A program made the position numbers and the translations under genes. 64,000 nucleotides of DNA from Epiperipatus broadwayi (taxonomy: Eukaryota; Onychophora; Udeonychophora; Euonychophora; Peripatidae): NCBI GenBank assembly GCA_028023455.1, contig JAQFVV010006203.1, positions 9,520,876 through 9,584,875 of the forward strand, in the 5' to 3' direction. Under the pieces are notes generated by a model, which ran no database searches, was not told the DNA's origin, and worked only from the letters and a program-made list of their open reading frames with translations. Positions within the stretch are counted from its first letter, which is position 1, and each line of letters opens with the position of its first letter. Below are positions 49,461-61,382 of this stretch, piece by piece.

Positions 49461-50489
49461 GATTATGCTGGGCCTACAGAGGGACAAATGGTTTTGGTGG
49501 TGGTGGACGCAAACAGCAATTGGGTGGAATACCATTTGGTAAGGTCGGCAAACTTGACATGTACCAAAAGGGCTCTCCAAGAGATGTTTACCACACATGG
49601 ATACCCGGAGATATTGGTATCAGATAATGGAACAAGCTTTGTCTCCACCAGTTTTGGAGACTTCCTGACAGAAAGAAAGATACATCACATTTTTGCATCG
49701 ACATACCACCCAGCATCAAATGGTTTGGCAGAGAAGGCAGTCCAGTGTTTAAAAAAGGACCTGAAGAAAACAAGCAAGAGCAGGATGGAGGAGGCATTAC
49801 TGAAAATCATGTTCTTCCAACATTTTTTGCCAAGGTCTAAAGATGGTAAATCACCGGCCGAACTGTTATTCAACAGAATGTGTCACACACACATGTCAAC
49901 TGTTTTACCCCAAAGGGAAAGAACTAAGAGAGAACCTAAAGGTGATTCCCATAAGCATATGAAAAGGTTCAAAAGAAATGATCCAGCCTGGGTGCATGAT
50001 ATACTAAGGAAGAGATGGCTACCCGGAACCATCATAAGTGCAAAATCAAGGACAATTTACCAAATAAGACTAGAGAATGGTCCATCTGTCCATAAACACA
50101 TAGACCACTTAAGGAGAAGATCTCCATGTGCTCAAATGGATATCCCAGAAACCGTTGGAAATGCCAGTCAATGGGACATCTTACCTAAAAAAGATAAGGA
50201 AATATTGCCACAAATAACACAGGAAAAGTTTTGCCAAAACAAACCAGACCAGATGGAAGGGTTACTGAAAGTTACAGACCCTATACATGACACTGATAGT
50301 GGGCCAACCCAACAAGATGAAGGACACCTGCACCAAGAGTTCACCGTGAGCATAGGCTGCCGAAAGGTTGAAGGACTATCTTCTAGAGTGAGGGGCGGTG
50401 TAGAATATGGAGACGTTGACTCTAGAAACATCCGGTTTTATGAGAATGGGAAAAAGAAAATGAGAAGAGCAATGACCAAGATGGCATAA
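49421..50489 (+). pseudogene. Gypsy integrase core and C-terminal domain, open to the LTR
   Basis: Integrase joins the DNA copy to the genome. The open frame includes WEWIHIDYAGP (first Asp), VSDNGTSF (second Asp, about 49617-49635) and SNGLAEKAV (Glu, about 49716-49740), with 35 residues between the second Asp and the Glu: a complete D,D35E triad. A basic C-terminal domain follows (DPAWVHDILRKRWLPGTII, HIDHLRRR). From the first ATG at 49488, 333 codons stay open to 50489, and the last about 30 codons lie inside the 3' LTR. The upstream HHCC part is in another frame, so the full enzyme is not encoded. This is the best preserved pol segment. Confidence 0.85.
50388..50398 (+). promoter_or_regulatory. 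Gypsy polypurine tract
   Basis: The purine-rich agtgaggggcgg abuts the TG of the 3' LTR at 50399, as required to prime plus-strand DNA. It is also coding sequence for the integrase frame. Confidence 0.75.
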
Positions 50490-50762
50490 CGTATAGCCAC
50501 ATGTGGAACCAAATGTCTTATTTTTTATTTGCTGTGAGTAACCAAACTTTTCTTTGAAGAGACTTTAATTATATGTATACTTTTGAATTTGTTGCTGTTT
50601 TTCCTTATGCACATTTTATTATCTTAAGCATTGACATTTTTTTGTATAATAACACACAACATGTAACAAATAAACTAGCTTTAAGAAAGTAAATCTGTCT
50701 TCGACTCTAATTTAATCAATTGGGTTTTCGGCTGAGATCGTTAACTTCCCGAAAACACTGCA
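50399..50762 (+). repeat. Gypsy 3' LTR
   Basis: 364 bp, TGTAGAATAT...ACACTGCA, same length as the 5' LTR with about 20 differences. Followed by the duplicated catac. Confidence 0.92.
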
Positions 50763-50802
50763 CATACATATATGTTAAAATGAAGATTTGCACAGGTTAA
50801 AT

Positions 50803-51835
50803 ATATAAAAAACATATTTTGTGGGTTCATCCATGTTAAAAAATTTTAATATTAATATACTGACATTTCAACTTGGTCACACAAGTCATACACAGAGTTA
50901 TAAAAGGTAGAAAGATGGTTGTAGAGGTGCTACAATCACTGATTTGGAAAAAAACGTTAAAGTTCCACCAATAGCAAAAATGTTAAATTTAGGAATGTTT
51001 TTTTAAAAAATCTTTCCAAATAGGAGGAAGTTTGCATGTATCATCTCACTTATTCATACAATCTGGTCTTTTAAGTATCTCAATGGCTTCTCTAATTTTG
51101 CACTGGTAGAGATTATCGCATCTGGATATGATCCTGGTACTAGAAAAATCAATTTAATGACCTGAATCTATAGTATGGAGTGAGAGTGCTGATGATGAGT
51201 GTTATTTAACTGCATTAGCATGCTCATCTCTCCTAACACTGATGTGATAATTACTCATACCTATGTAAGAAGCTTTACAATTTTTACATGAGATTTGATA
51301 GACACCATGAGATTCAAGAGGGATTGAATCCTTAGGCTTGGTTATTATATTGCTGATCTTTTGATAAATAGAAAATGCTGTATCTATATTATAGCATTTT
51401 AATATACGTCCGATACTGTGTAATTCTTTTTACATATGGAACACAAATCCTAATAGCTGATTTATCATCTTTTTGTTTCCTATTTTGGGCTTGAAATAAG
51501 GCTTTTTTTTATAAATTTGTAATTATAACTATTTGCTAATAAAACACTATTAATATGATTTATTTCTTCTTTCAGATGTGTCTCATCTGAAAGGTTAATT
51601 GCTCTATTTAAAAGAGTTTTGTCTACAGAAACTATCTGAGTTGGGTGATGATGAGAATGTAAATGTAAATATCTGTCTGTGTGTGTATCCTTTCTGTAAA
51701 TTGAAAAAGATGAACTATTTGGTCTTTCTACCTTTTATAACTCTGTGGATGACTTGTGTGACCAAGTCAAAATGTCAGTATATTAATATTAAAAGTTTTT
51801 AACATGGATGAACCCGCAAAATATGTTATATATAT
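50803..51835 (-). mobile_element. Penelope-like element fragment with inverted ends
   Basis: About 120-bp inverted ends (50803-50925 and 51712-51835), sharing ggttcatccatgtta, actgacattt, cacaagtcat and ttataaaaggtagaaaga or their complements, enclose a minus-strand relic of the C-terminal half of a Penelope polyprotein. The RT is absent. A TA microsatellite abuts the right end (51829-51850). Each end contains a 6-bp hairpin GACTTG/CAAGTC followed by AAAATGTC (GAAATGTC in the other copy). Terminal repeats in inverted orientation are usual for this group. Confidence 0.75.
50985..51625 (-). pseudogene. Penelope linker and GIY-YIG endonuclease relic
   Basis: The domain would nick DNA for insertion of a Penelope retroelement. 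On the minus strand: RAINLSDETHLKEEINHI (about 51550-51605), ICVPYVKRITQYRTYIKML (about 51410-51465), then GVYQISCKNCKASYIGMS (about 51255-51310), i.e. the G-V/I-Y ... Y-I-G signature with the C-x2-C-like insert typical of Penelope endonucleases. RRDEHA follows (catalytic Arg and the E-H), and SALSLHTIDSGH and REAIEILKRPDCMNK complete the domain. Stops (for example after NAVK) and frameshifts inactivate it. Confidence 0.8.
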
Positions 51836-51850
51836 ATATATATATATATA

Positions 51851-53320
51851 ATTATGCGTGAAACTATAGGTTTTTTTTACACCAAGTAGAAGAATCTTAT
51901 AGGGACCTGTGGCTAGCTGCTTTTTATTTTATTGTAAATATTCTTTTCATGTGAATTATTCCCAATTTTTTTAAAAAAAACATATTTTTAAGGTAAGATG
52001 CTCTGGATCTAGTTCTCAATCTTTTTGCCAAAAGTTTATTCTTCAACACATTTTTAAAGAAAAACATCATGCCTCAAAATGAATCCCAGCATTTTTATTT
52101 CCCTCAATCTTATCATGTTCAGTAGTTCTCTTTCCATATTAATTTCTTTCAATCTCTCACTATTTTTGCATTAATCCGGAGTCAACCGTCTCCAAATTTC
52201 CATACATTTCTTTCCCATTTTATAAATAGATAAACAAAACAAAATCTTGTTCAGCATCCCATTTCCAACATTGTTTTTTTCTTTAATAACTCATACAAAT
52301 GAAGTTGCCTCATAAGTTTTTCTTTTAAAAAAAAATCTCAAAAAATATAAAAAAATAATAATTCTAAAAAAATTTGCAACCTTTTAATGTTTTTCAGTCC
52401 AAATAAACTTTTATGCTTTTAGATGTATTCCGAATTTCTCCAAATGCTTTCAAATTTTATTTATGTTTGTCACAGAGTTCAATATCTGCCAAGATATGGA
52501 ATGAATTTAGATTAACTTTGTCATGGGCTATCCATCTTGGCTTCAAGAATATTTGAGCATATTAAATTATCACCATTGTTATCGGTATCTGGTGAAAAGC
52601 AACTGTAAATCAAGCTTAGTAAAATAGTCGTTTTGAAGTGATGATAAAATTTTATGACCATTCAGTACAGGATACACCTTTGGTAATATATTTATTGTAT
52701 TACTTGATGAACTAAACACAGGGGAATAATACCACCTGGTTCAATGTTACTATTATGGCTGTTATCCAAATTGACATCGCAATAGATGTAATAAGTTATT
52801 TATCAAATAAGACGTATGAATAGTTTTTTCATCTTAGATTGCCATGCAAAGTAGACACTTCTAACTTTTTAAATAACTTGCCATACTCAATTAGTTCAAT
52901 ATCTATAGGTTGCATATTTAATTCTGAAAGATCTGATTTAAACAATTGGGAGCTTCTTCTCCCAATCCAAACTTTCGATTCCAGTTTTACTTATTTAATT
53001 ATGTTTATGTCTAATAATTTAAAACAATATCTGCTTATATTTTATATTCATTATATACTTTAGCCAATACATTTATTATTGTTTATCATTTCTACGGGAT
53101 TAACATTCACAATTGCTTATTGATAAATGTGTTTTGACAGTAATTATCTTGCTTTTTGTTATGTCTAACCAATTTTTATCTGACAAAAACGATACAACAG
53201 TTAGGCTGCTTGTCTGAAGGTTAGTATATTGTATTTTAGTAGTAATTATACTTGGGTTATTTCCATCATCTAAAATTAAGTACTGCATGTTTTTAGAAAA
53301 AATCAAACATTAGACTTTCA
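51851..53320. other. AT-rich DNA, no gene seen
   Basis: No motif recognised. Confidence 0.5.
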
Positions 53321-56020
53321 ATATTGAAACAGTAAGGTCTGCTTTGCAGATCTTCGTTTCACCTTTTCTCACCTATTTCCTACCTCATACCTTAGTTTGA
53401 ACCCCAATCTATTGTAGTGTGTCTGTAATACGCTTATATACCGAAAATCCCACCTAATTTTAAACCACGAGCACAATGCTCGTATTATATATATAACTTA
53501 TTCCCAAATAAAATAAAATATTATGAATTATATATTTGTTCACATAATTTAAAAGTAAGTTATATAAGTTGTAATTGCGCACACACTAGGATATCCATTT
53601 TAAAACATATCAAAATTATAAGTTGTTAAAGTTATTTTGTTTGAATCTGTTTATAAATATATTACCGTCGTAATATATTTTGATTTAAAATAAAATTCAT
53701 TTAGTAAATATTCGTTTAGTAAATAGATTCAAATATTGCAATTTAAAAAGTAAAATCATTTTCTTTAATTTAATAAAAGTTATTCCAAATATTTCTGTTT
53801 AAAAAAATCAGGGACAATAGTTTGATTAGTTAATATTCTATAAGTTTATCTAAAAACAGCAGATGTCCACTTAAGGTTTTCTTTGATTAATAAAAGTAAT
53901 TTTTAATTAAATCTAGATTGTAATCCGAATGTCGACAGGGAAATTAACAAAAGAAATTAATTAATGTTGAATTCCTTTAGACATTCCGATGATTTAATTA
54001 CAGCTGATAAGTCCGATATTGTTGTAATGCTCCAGGGCAGTTCTATTGTTAAATTCTACTATAAAAATAAGGTTTTTCTTTTGTTCTCCAGTTAGTTGTT
54101 TTTCTTCTAATGTTTCTAAGTGAAGTCAGTCTGAGTTCTATGCATAATTTGTAAATCTTGACATGACCGAGTAGGGTGCAAGAAGGCTATTTCTCTCCGA
54201 GATGGTCTTATGCTGCCGTATACCATCGGAAGTTCTCACATACGGACCCCAGAACTGCTGCTGCCGCTGCCAAAATATGAACATTCCAGATTTTGCTGCT
54301 GAATTATAAAACCTGCTGAACATCTACCTGCAAATGCTTCTCCAGAGGTAACCTAAATTAACCCAAGAGCTCTTGTGATCACTAACCAACATGCTATAGC
54401 TATTTAATATTGTTTTCTTATATTTCACAACTTCATTATGTATTTCTTTCATGTATTTAAATATACTCAACATTTTGCTCTCTATCCTTGGGTTAATATT
54501 TTCTATTTATAAAGCTTTCTTTTATTTTATTATGATAATGTGTCAGAATCATCTTTGACCGAGTGAACTATTCCCTCTAAAGTAAGACGCCGCTATTAAG
54601 GCATATTTTAAATTTATAATTTTCCAATTTTATTATCTTGCAAATCACTCGTTCGAGGGCGATTCTTTTCTTTAATGTAATATAATCACATAGTTTAAAA
54701 TCTACATGCTATTGATTTTAATCTAATATAAGAGTACGTGCGAAGTCAATGATTTAAATGTGTCCCCAAATGCATGATTGCGTATATAAATCTATACTTA
54801 CTTTTCAAACCCGCAAGCATGCATTTTCCTATTTTAATTACCATGTTCTACTTTCATTATAAAGTTCATCATTGACGTCGAGAATGTGCGGACCCTCTTA
54901 AATGAATTTCGGGGAATTTGATTGGGCATTTCTCTTAATCCGAGTAAAACCCATTTAGTATGTTTTTATATACACTAGTCTCGTATTGCTGGTACATGAA
55001 TTGGTTGTTGAGACCGCTTTGTTTTATTTTTCCAAGGATTCTTTACACAGCTAAGGCCATTCTCTCCACGCTTGCGGTTTCCCAGGCAGAGGGTGTCCCA
55101 AATGACACCCCTGGGAATTAAACGCAATCGTCACACAATCGCTAAGTTTCGGCTGTTCATCAAAATACTTTCCTACAGGTTAGTGGCGAGATGCCCTCCG
55201 TAATTATTCCGGATCTTCAATATTGTTTCATTTTATATTTATTTTACAAAGCATCCATGACTTAAACGAGTCACACCCTCCAACTTTATAAATTCACTAT
55301 CAGCAATACTGACCTTCCAATACAAATCTATTATTATTATTCTCAAATAAATGCTTTGATCCCATTCCCATGTTTGCTTAGTAAGCTTTAGTCCATACTA
55401 TTCTCGAAATCAATAAATATTTTAGAACATTTAATTTCAAATATTGTCTTAAACTTGTCTATTTACTCAAAGCACCTCGCACATGTTTCTATCTTGTCAC
55501 GCACATTATCATAACGCTATTAGCCCGAGGAATAGAATATATCACTCTGTTTTAAAACCTTTTGTCATTACTGAAATATAAATGCCAACAATTATTTAAT
55601 ATGTGTCCCTGTCTCATATAAGCAGACAGTGGCATTATATATATATTTATATAAATAAATTGTGTGAAATTATTTAAAACTAAATTTTATCTCTTATTTT
55701 ATTTGATTCCTATCACTGTCTCGGTCTATATATATATATATTTTCTGCATTTCTTTTATAAATCCATAGACGTTAATTAGCCACCCAAACTTATCTTAGT
55801 ATAGAGTCTTTTGTTTCTCCCTGACCACCAGGCACCGGTAAAAGGTTATACTAGTTGTAGCATCAGATGCGTTATCATGTAGGTGGCGCTGTGAAATTTG
55901 GACTTTAGATTCGAACTTAGTATATCTAGAAGGCAACCCCTCCTAGAATGTTCAGTTTAGTGTCTGGGGTTTGAATTATGCAGTGTGTTAGCGAGATAGA
56001 CAATTCTGACCATTACAATA
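53321..56020 (+). repeat. Left arm of the giant inverted repeat
   Basis: Includes a GC-rich patch at 54150-54350 (cagaactgctgctgccgctg), a hairpin-forming stretch near 55070-55130, and ends next to a TA run. The first bases contain ggtctgctttgcagatc, a 7-bp stem with a TTT loop. The 61-residue minus-strand ORF in the GC patch is not preserved in the other arm. Confidence 0.8.
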
Positions 56021-56035
56021 TATATATATATATAT

Positions 56036-58068
56036 TGTAACGATATATAAATATGTCGTACATTAATTTAAAATAAAAACTTAAAAGTTCGCAAATAAAA
56101 GTAAAAAACTAAATGCTAAAATTAAAATGTTTTGTTAAACGTATATACATTCGCACAGATGCCAAACTTTAAAAATATTTTTTTTTAAAAAACAAATAAA
56201 TTACTTAAACGTACTTTTTTATATAAAAAAAAAAGTACAAGATTTAAAAATAAAAACAGGCATTAATTAATTCTTGTAATCTGTAAATGGAAGTGATTGT
56301 TTATAAATCGTTTGAAAAGCAAGCTAGCCTTGGGCTCTTGTATAATTAAAATGATCTGATGAAAGATAGATAAGAAAATAGAAATTAGCTTGACCAATGG
56401 AAGCACTAAGCCTTGGCTCGGACCCTAACGAAAGTGATGGATTAGTGACATTTTGTTGATTGAATCCGTGTGGATAATATAAAAAAGGGAAATACAGTTT
56501 TTTCGGACAGTTCCAGCATTTTGTGTTTGAGAGATGTGGTAGGACGCACATACCACACTCTCTATTTAAAAAAAAAATGAAAAGACTGTGATACCTTGAA
56601 CCAGCTATTACCATCTCCAGAACATTATCTTCCAATGGAGGCATTGCGGGAATTAAAAGCAGAAACCTGGACTCTTCTACCGTAAGCTATATGGACATGA
56701 ACTCTAGATTTAAAAATAATTAAGAACTTTCATTCAAGCTTATGAACTTCTATCTGACTTTTTTAAGTTTAAAATCAAATTAATAATGTTTAATTTTATA
56801 TGTTTTCTGATTGATAAAAATCATTTCCATTTTTTTTCTTATTGTATAAATTATTTATTGTTTAAATTTTAAATGATGAAATTTAGGTTGGGTATGGACG
56901 TTGCATAGATTCGTTAGCGGTTGATTATGTTAAAGTTTTCACATTTGATTAGAATATATAGGTCAACAATGTTAATGCAGGCATCTTACGATGAATGCTA
57001 TGGGGCCTTGTGTATTCCCTTTTGCAATTGACGTTATCGATGATTTTGTATTTTGATCGATTGTATTTAATTTGGATGTTTTTGACCATGGAATCTGTGC
57101 AGCCGATCTATACTCAACATTTTAAAAACAAATTTATAAAAATAATCTGTGCGAACGTATTTAAATGTTAAATTTAAGTCGGGCGTGAATGGCTATATAG
57201 TTTTGTAAAGTTATATTAAGGGAGGGTATAGGTTATTCATTTCATAGTTGAATTGGTGCAATGGATTGGATATATTTGTGTAATTGTAGATGTAGTATGA
57301 GATCCGCTATGGGCAGGATTACATATATACTCCACACATCTTCTGTTTGCCTATGGATGGGTTTGTAAGATGGCAAAGGACCGCAGTCCATTCCTATGGA
57401 GTTTTATGTTTATTGTTCTACTTGCCAACAGATGTAACATTCCTGTTGGTGGAGAGACAATGTCTTCTCTAATTGTACTTACTGATAAGATGTACATTCC
57501 TGACAGTATAGTATTTTGTGTTGGTCGTATTTTCATGCTACATTGAATACATAAATGTATCAGATGGATTGGCGCCAGTTTGATTGCGAAATTTGTTGCC
57601 TAAGGTTAAATCAGGGAAGAATATTTTCTTTTCAAATGCAGATCTATGTAGTCTATTCATACTTGACTATCTAAATAAAATATTAAACTCATTGAAACTT
57701 AGTTAAATGTAAAACTAAAGATTAATAGAAAAATCTAAAATGTTAAACTTATTCCAATTTATTCCTCAAAATTTAAATGTTATTTTATACGTGCGTAAAT
57801 AAATATTTGTATGTGTTAATTTCTGGCAGTGGCTTTTATTTATTTATATTTAAGATATAAATTAAGATATAGATTTTTATCTCTGCGTCTCCACTGAGCT
57901 AGTGACTTGGGCTAACGATCTGAATATTTAAATAAAGTGGAATCTTAACAGTGCATATCTGCCTACTCTATAAATTTTTCTAGGTTTAAATGCTTAGATG
58001 GCACCTTGTAGAGCAGATATCGTAGTTTGCGGTTAGATTCGATCTTCACTTTCATTTTGATCGTTATA
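56036..58068 (+). mobile_element. Solo long LTR (third copy of the 8-13 kb family)
   Basis: Starts TGTAACGAT and ends ATCGTTATA, symmetrical ends expected of an LTR, and sits in a TA run that also supplies the ambiguous flanking duplication. Homologous to the repeats at 8021 and 10866 at roughly 75% by eye, with TATA box (about 56478), H1 (56529-56562) and H2 (57425-57449). The order of the internal modules is reversed: B (56878-57128) precedes A (57167-57675). The minus-strand ORFs across it (56324-56644, 57351-57536) are not conserved in the other copies. Confidence 0.75.
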
Positions 58069-58086
58069 ATATATATATAAATCTTA

Positions 58087-58252
58087 GTAATAGCACACCA
58101 GTTAAAATATAACACAACATTTTAAGTGAGATTCTCCTCTCAATTCCCATTTTGGTACTGTCATTTGTCAGGCCAGCAACACCTGAAAAAAAAAGGAGAC
58201 TAATACCACTTGTAACATTGTGTTAAATATTAATTAACCTGTGTGTTATTAC
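58087..58252. mobile_element. Mariner/Tc1-like MITE, 166 bp
   Basis: TA on both sides (58085-58086, 58253-58254). The ends GTAATAGCACACCAGTTAA and, inverted, GTAATAACACACAGGTTAA are terminal inverted repeats, with further matching to about 40 bp. No coding capacity. Confidence 0.7.
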
Positions 58253-58731
58253 TAGCAGTTGAGGTATTCGGAAAGTTAAAATATAGTTTAAATTTTATAA
58301 AGGTATTCAATATTTAATATTAGATGATGGAAATAGTTCAACATGTAATTACTATCTGCGATTATGTTAATCTCCATTTTAATTTTCTGTGCACAAGCAA
58401 AACTTATCAAGCATGATTTAACTATTGCTGATAATATTTGTCTTTTTTGACGTTATTTTTTTGGTCTACCATATACTTCTTTAGACTGTCAGTTGGTGTA
58501 GTTTACTGATTTTATTTTTTCTTTAATTTTTAATACAAACTTCAAGACAAATGAACTATGATACCCCATATGTGAAAATAGTCATTTTTATATTTACATT
58601 TGTTTTTTATATGTCTCACTCTGCTACAACAATAGTATTATATTCCTAGTAGTACTATTTTGTACCACTTTTTTGTTTTATGTTTTCATCTTAACTGTTA
58701 ACTTACTGGCTTCTACATTAATAATTAGCAC

Positions 58732-61382
58732 ATTGTAACAGTCAGAATCATCTATCTCACTAACACACTGCAGAATTCAAACCCCAGACATGAAACTGAA
58801 CATTCTAGGAGGGGTTGCCTTCTAGATATACTAAGTTCGAATCTAAAGCCCAAATTTCACAGTGCCATCTACGTGACAATGCATCTTATGCCACTACTAG
58901 TATGACCTTTGACCGGTGCCTGGTGGTCAGGGAGGAACAAAAGACTCTATACTAAAATAAGTTTGGGTGGCTAATTAACGTCTATGGATTTACAAAAGAA
59001 ATGCAGAAAATATATATATAGACCGAGACAGTGATAGGAATCAAATAAAATAAGAGATCAAATTTAGTTTTAAATAATTTCACAAAATTTATTCATATAA
59101 ATTATATATATAATGCCACTGTCTGCTTATATGAGACAGGGATGCATATTAAATAATTGTTGGCATTATATTCCCACAACTGACAAAAAGACTTTAAAAC
59201 AAAGTGATATATTCTATTCCTCGGGCTAATAGCATTACGATAATGTGCTTGATGAGATAGGAACATGTGCAAGGTGCTTTGAGTAATTATACAAGTTTAA
59301 GAAAATATTTGAAATTAAGTGTTATAAAATATTTATTGCTTTCGAGAATAGCACGGACAAAAGCTTACTAAGCAACAAAGTGGGAACATGATCAAAGCAT
59401 TTATTTGAGAATAATAATAATAAAGTTACATTGGGAGGTCAGTATTGCTGATAATGAATTTATTAAAGTTGGAGGGTGTGACACGTTTAAGTCACGGATG
59501 CTTTGTAAAATAAATATAAAATAAAACAATAATGGAATATTTGGAATGATTACGGAGGGCATATCGACGCTAACCCATAGGAAAGTATTTTATGAACAGC
59601 CGAAACTTAGCGACTGTATGACGATTGCGTTTAATTACCAGGTGTGTCTTTGGGGACACACTCTGCCTGGAAATCGCAAAAAGGCGAAGAGAACGGCCTT
59701 AGCCGTATAAAGAATCCTTGGAAAAATAAAACAAAGCGGTCTCAACAACCAATTCATTTACCAGCAATACGAGACGAGTGTATACAAAACATACTTAATG
59801 GGTTTTACTTGGATTAAGAGAAATGCCCAATCAAATTCCCAGAAATTCATTTAAAAGGGTCCGCACATTCTCGACGTCAATGATGAACTTTGTAATTAAA
59901 GTAGAACACGGTAATTAAAATAGGAAAATGCATGCTTGCGGGTTTAAAAGTAAGTATAGGTTTATATACGCAATCACCCACATCTAACCATTGACCTCAC
60001 ACATACTCTTGTATTAGATTAAAATCAATAACATGTAGATTTTAAACTATGTGATTATATTATATTAAAGAAAAGAATCGCCCTCGAACAAGTGATTTGC
60101 AAGATAATAAAATTGGAAAATTATGAATTTAAAATATGCCTTAATAGCGGCGTCTTACTTTCAATAAAGGGAATAGTTCACTCGGTCAAAGACGATTCTG
60201 ACACATTATCATAATAAAATAAAAGAAAGCTTTATATATAGAAAATATTAACCCAAGGATAGAGCAAAACTGTTGATTATATTTGAACAATTTAAAGAAG
60301 CACATAATAAAGTTATGTGAAATTTCAGAAAACAATTTAGAATAGCTATAGCATGTTAGTTAGGAATCACAAGAACTCTTGGCTTAATTTAGTTTACCTC
60401 TGGAGACGCATTCTGCAGGTTTTATAATTCAGCAGCAAAATCTGGAATGTTCATATTTTTGCAGCAGCAGCAGTTCTGGGATTCCTTATACGATAGCTTC
60501 CGATGGTCTGGAGCAGCGGCCGGCTATTCCGAGGGGACATAGCCATCTTAACGCCTCTACTCTATCATGTCAAGGTTAGCAAATTATTAGAATAGAACTC
60601 AGAATGATTTCTCTTAGAAACATTAGAAAAACTTTTAGAACAAAAGAAAACCCTTCTTTTATAGTAGACTTTAACAATAGAACTGCCCTGGAGCGTTACA
60701 AAAATATATCGGACTTATCAGCTGTAATTAAATCTATCCGAATGTCTAAAGGAATTCAACATTAACTAATTTCTTTTGTTAATTTCCCTGTCGACATTCG
60801 AATTACAAACTAGATTTAATTAAAATTACTTTTATTAATTAAAGAAAACCTTAAGTGGACATCTGCTGCTTTTAGATAAACTTATATAATATTAACTAAT
60901 TAAACCATTGTCCCTCATTTATTTTAAAGAAATATTTGGAATGACTTTTATTAAATTAAACTAAAATTATTTTACTTTTAACTTGCAATATTTGAATCCA
61001 TTTACTAAATGAATATTTACTAAATGAATTTTATTTTAAATCAAAACATATTATGACGGTAATATATTTGTAAATAGATTCAAACAAAATAACTTTAACA
61101 ATTTATAATTTTGATATGTTTTAAAATGCATATCATAGTGTGTGCGCAATTATGACTTATATAACCTACTTTTTTAAAAAATCAAAATTATGTGAACATA
61201 TACATAATCTATAATCTTTTATTTATTTGGGAATGACTTATATATATAATACGAGCATTGTACTCATGGTTTAAAATTAGGCGGGATTTTCAGTATTGGG
61301 GTTCAAACTAAGGTATGAGGTAGGAAATAGGTGAGAAAAGGTGAAACGAAGATCTGCAAAGCAGACCTTACTGTTTCAATAT
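58732..61382 (-). repeat. Right arm of the giant inverted repeat
   Basis: Inverted complement of 53321-56020, from the inner attgtaacagtcag to the outer cttactgtttcaat. Indels relative to the left arm occur, for example about 15 bp in the segment near 60420. Ends at 61382; flanks are too AT-rich to define a target duplication. Confidence 0.8.

Larger units (their letters stand above)
46056..50762 (+). mobile_element. Ty3/Gypsy LTR retrotransposon, full length, mutated
   Basis: A 4707-bp element with 364-bp LTRs, a perfect 5-bp target duplication (catac at 46051-46055 and 50763-50767), a primer-binding-site-like region, gag, protease, RT, RNase H and integrase in Gypsy order (integrase last), and a purine tract against the 3' LTR. 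The LTRs differ at roughly 20 positions by eye (about 5%), so the copy is moderately old. In-frame stops and several frameshifts break gag and pol; only the integrase end is a long open frame. No envelope gene is visible. Confidence 0.93.
53321..61382. mobile_element. 8-kb giant inverted-repeat element
   Basis: Left arm 53321-56020 and right arm 58732-61382 are inverted copies over about 2.65-2.7 kb, end to end, with perhaps 10% divergence and small indels. The outer ends are attgaaacagtaaggtctgc; the inner ends are ctgaccattacaat and its mate attgtaacagtcag. Between the arms are a solo long LTR (56036-58068), a small mariner-like MITE (58087-58252) and about 480 bp of unmatched DNA. No transposase or other protein is recognisable in arms or centre. 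Either a foldback-type non-autonomous DNA transposon or an ancient inverted duplication; the equal, sharp ends favour a mobile element. Confidence 0.75.

Noticed and set aside
54138-54323. 61-residue ORF in the GC-rich part of the left inverted-repeat arm
   Set aside because: Frame not maintained in the right arm, so no sign of coding selection.
56324-56644. 106-residue ORF in the solo LTR
   Set aside because: Not open in the two homologous LTR copies at 8 and 11 kb.
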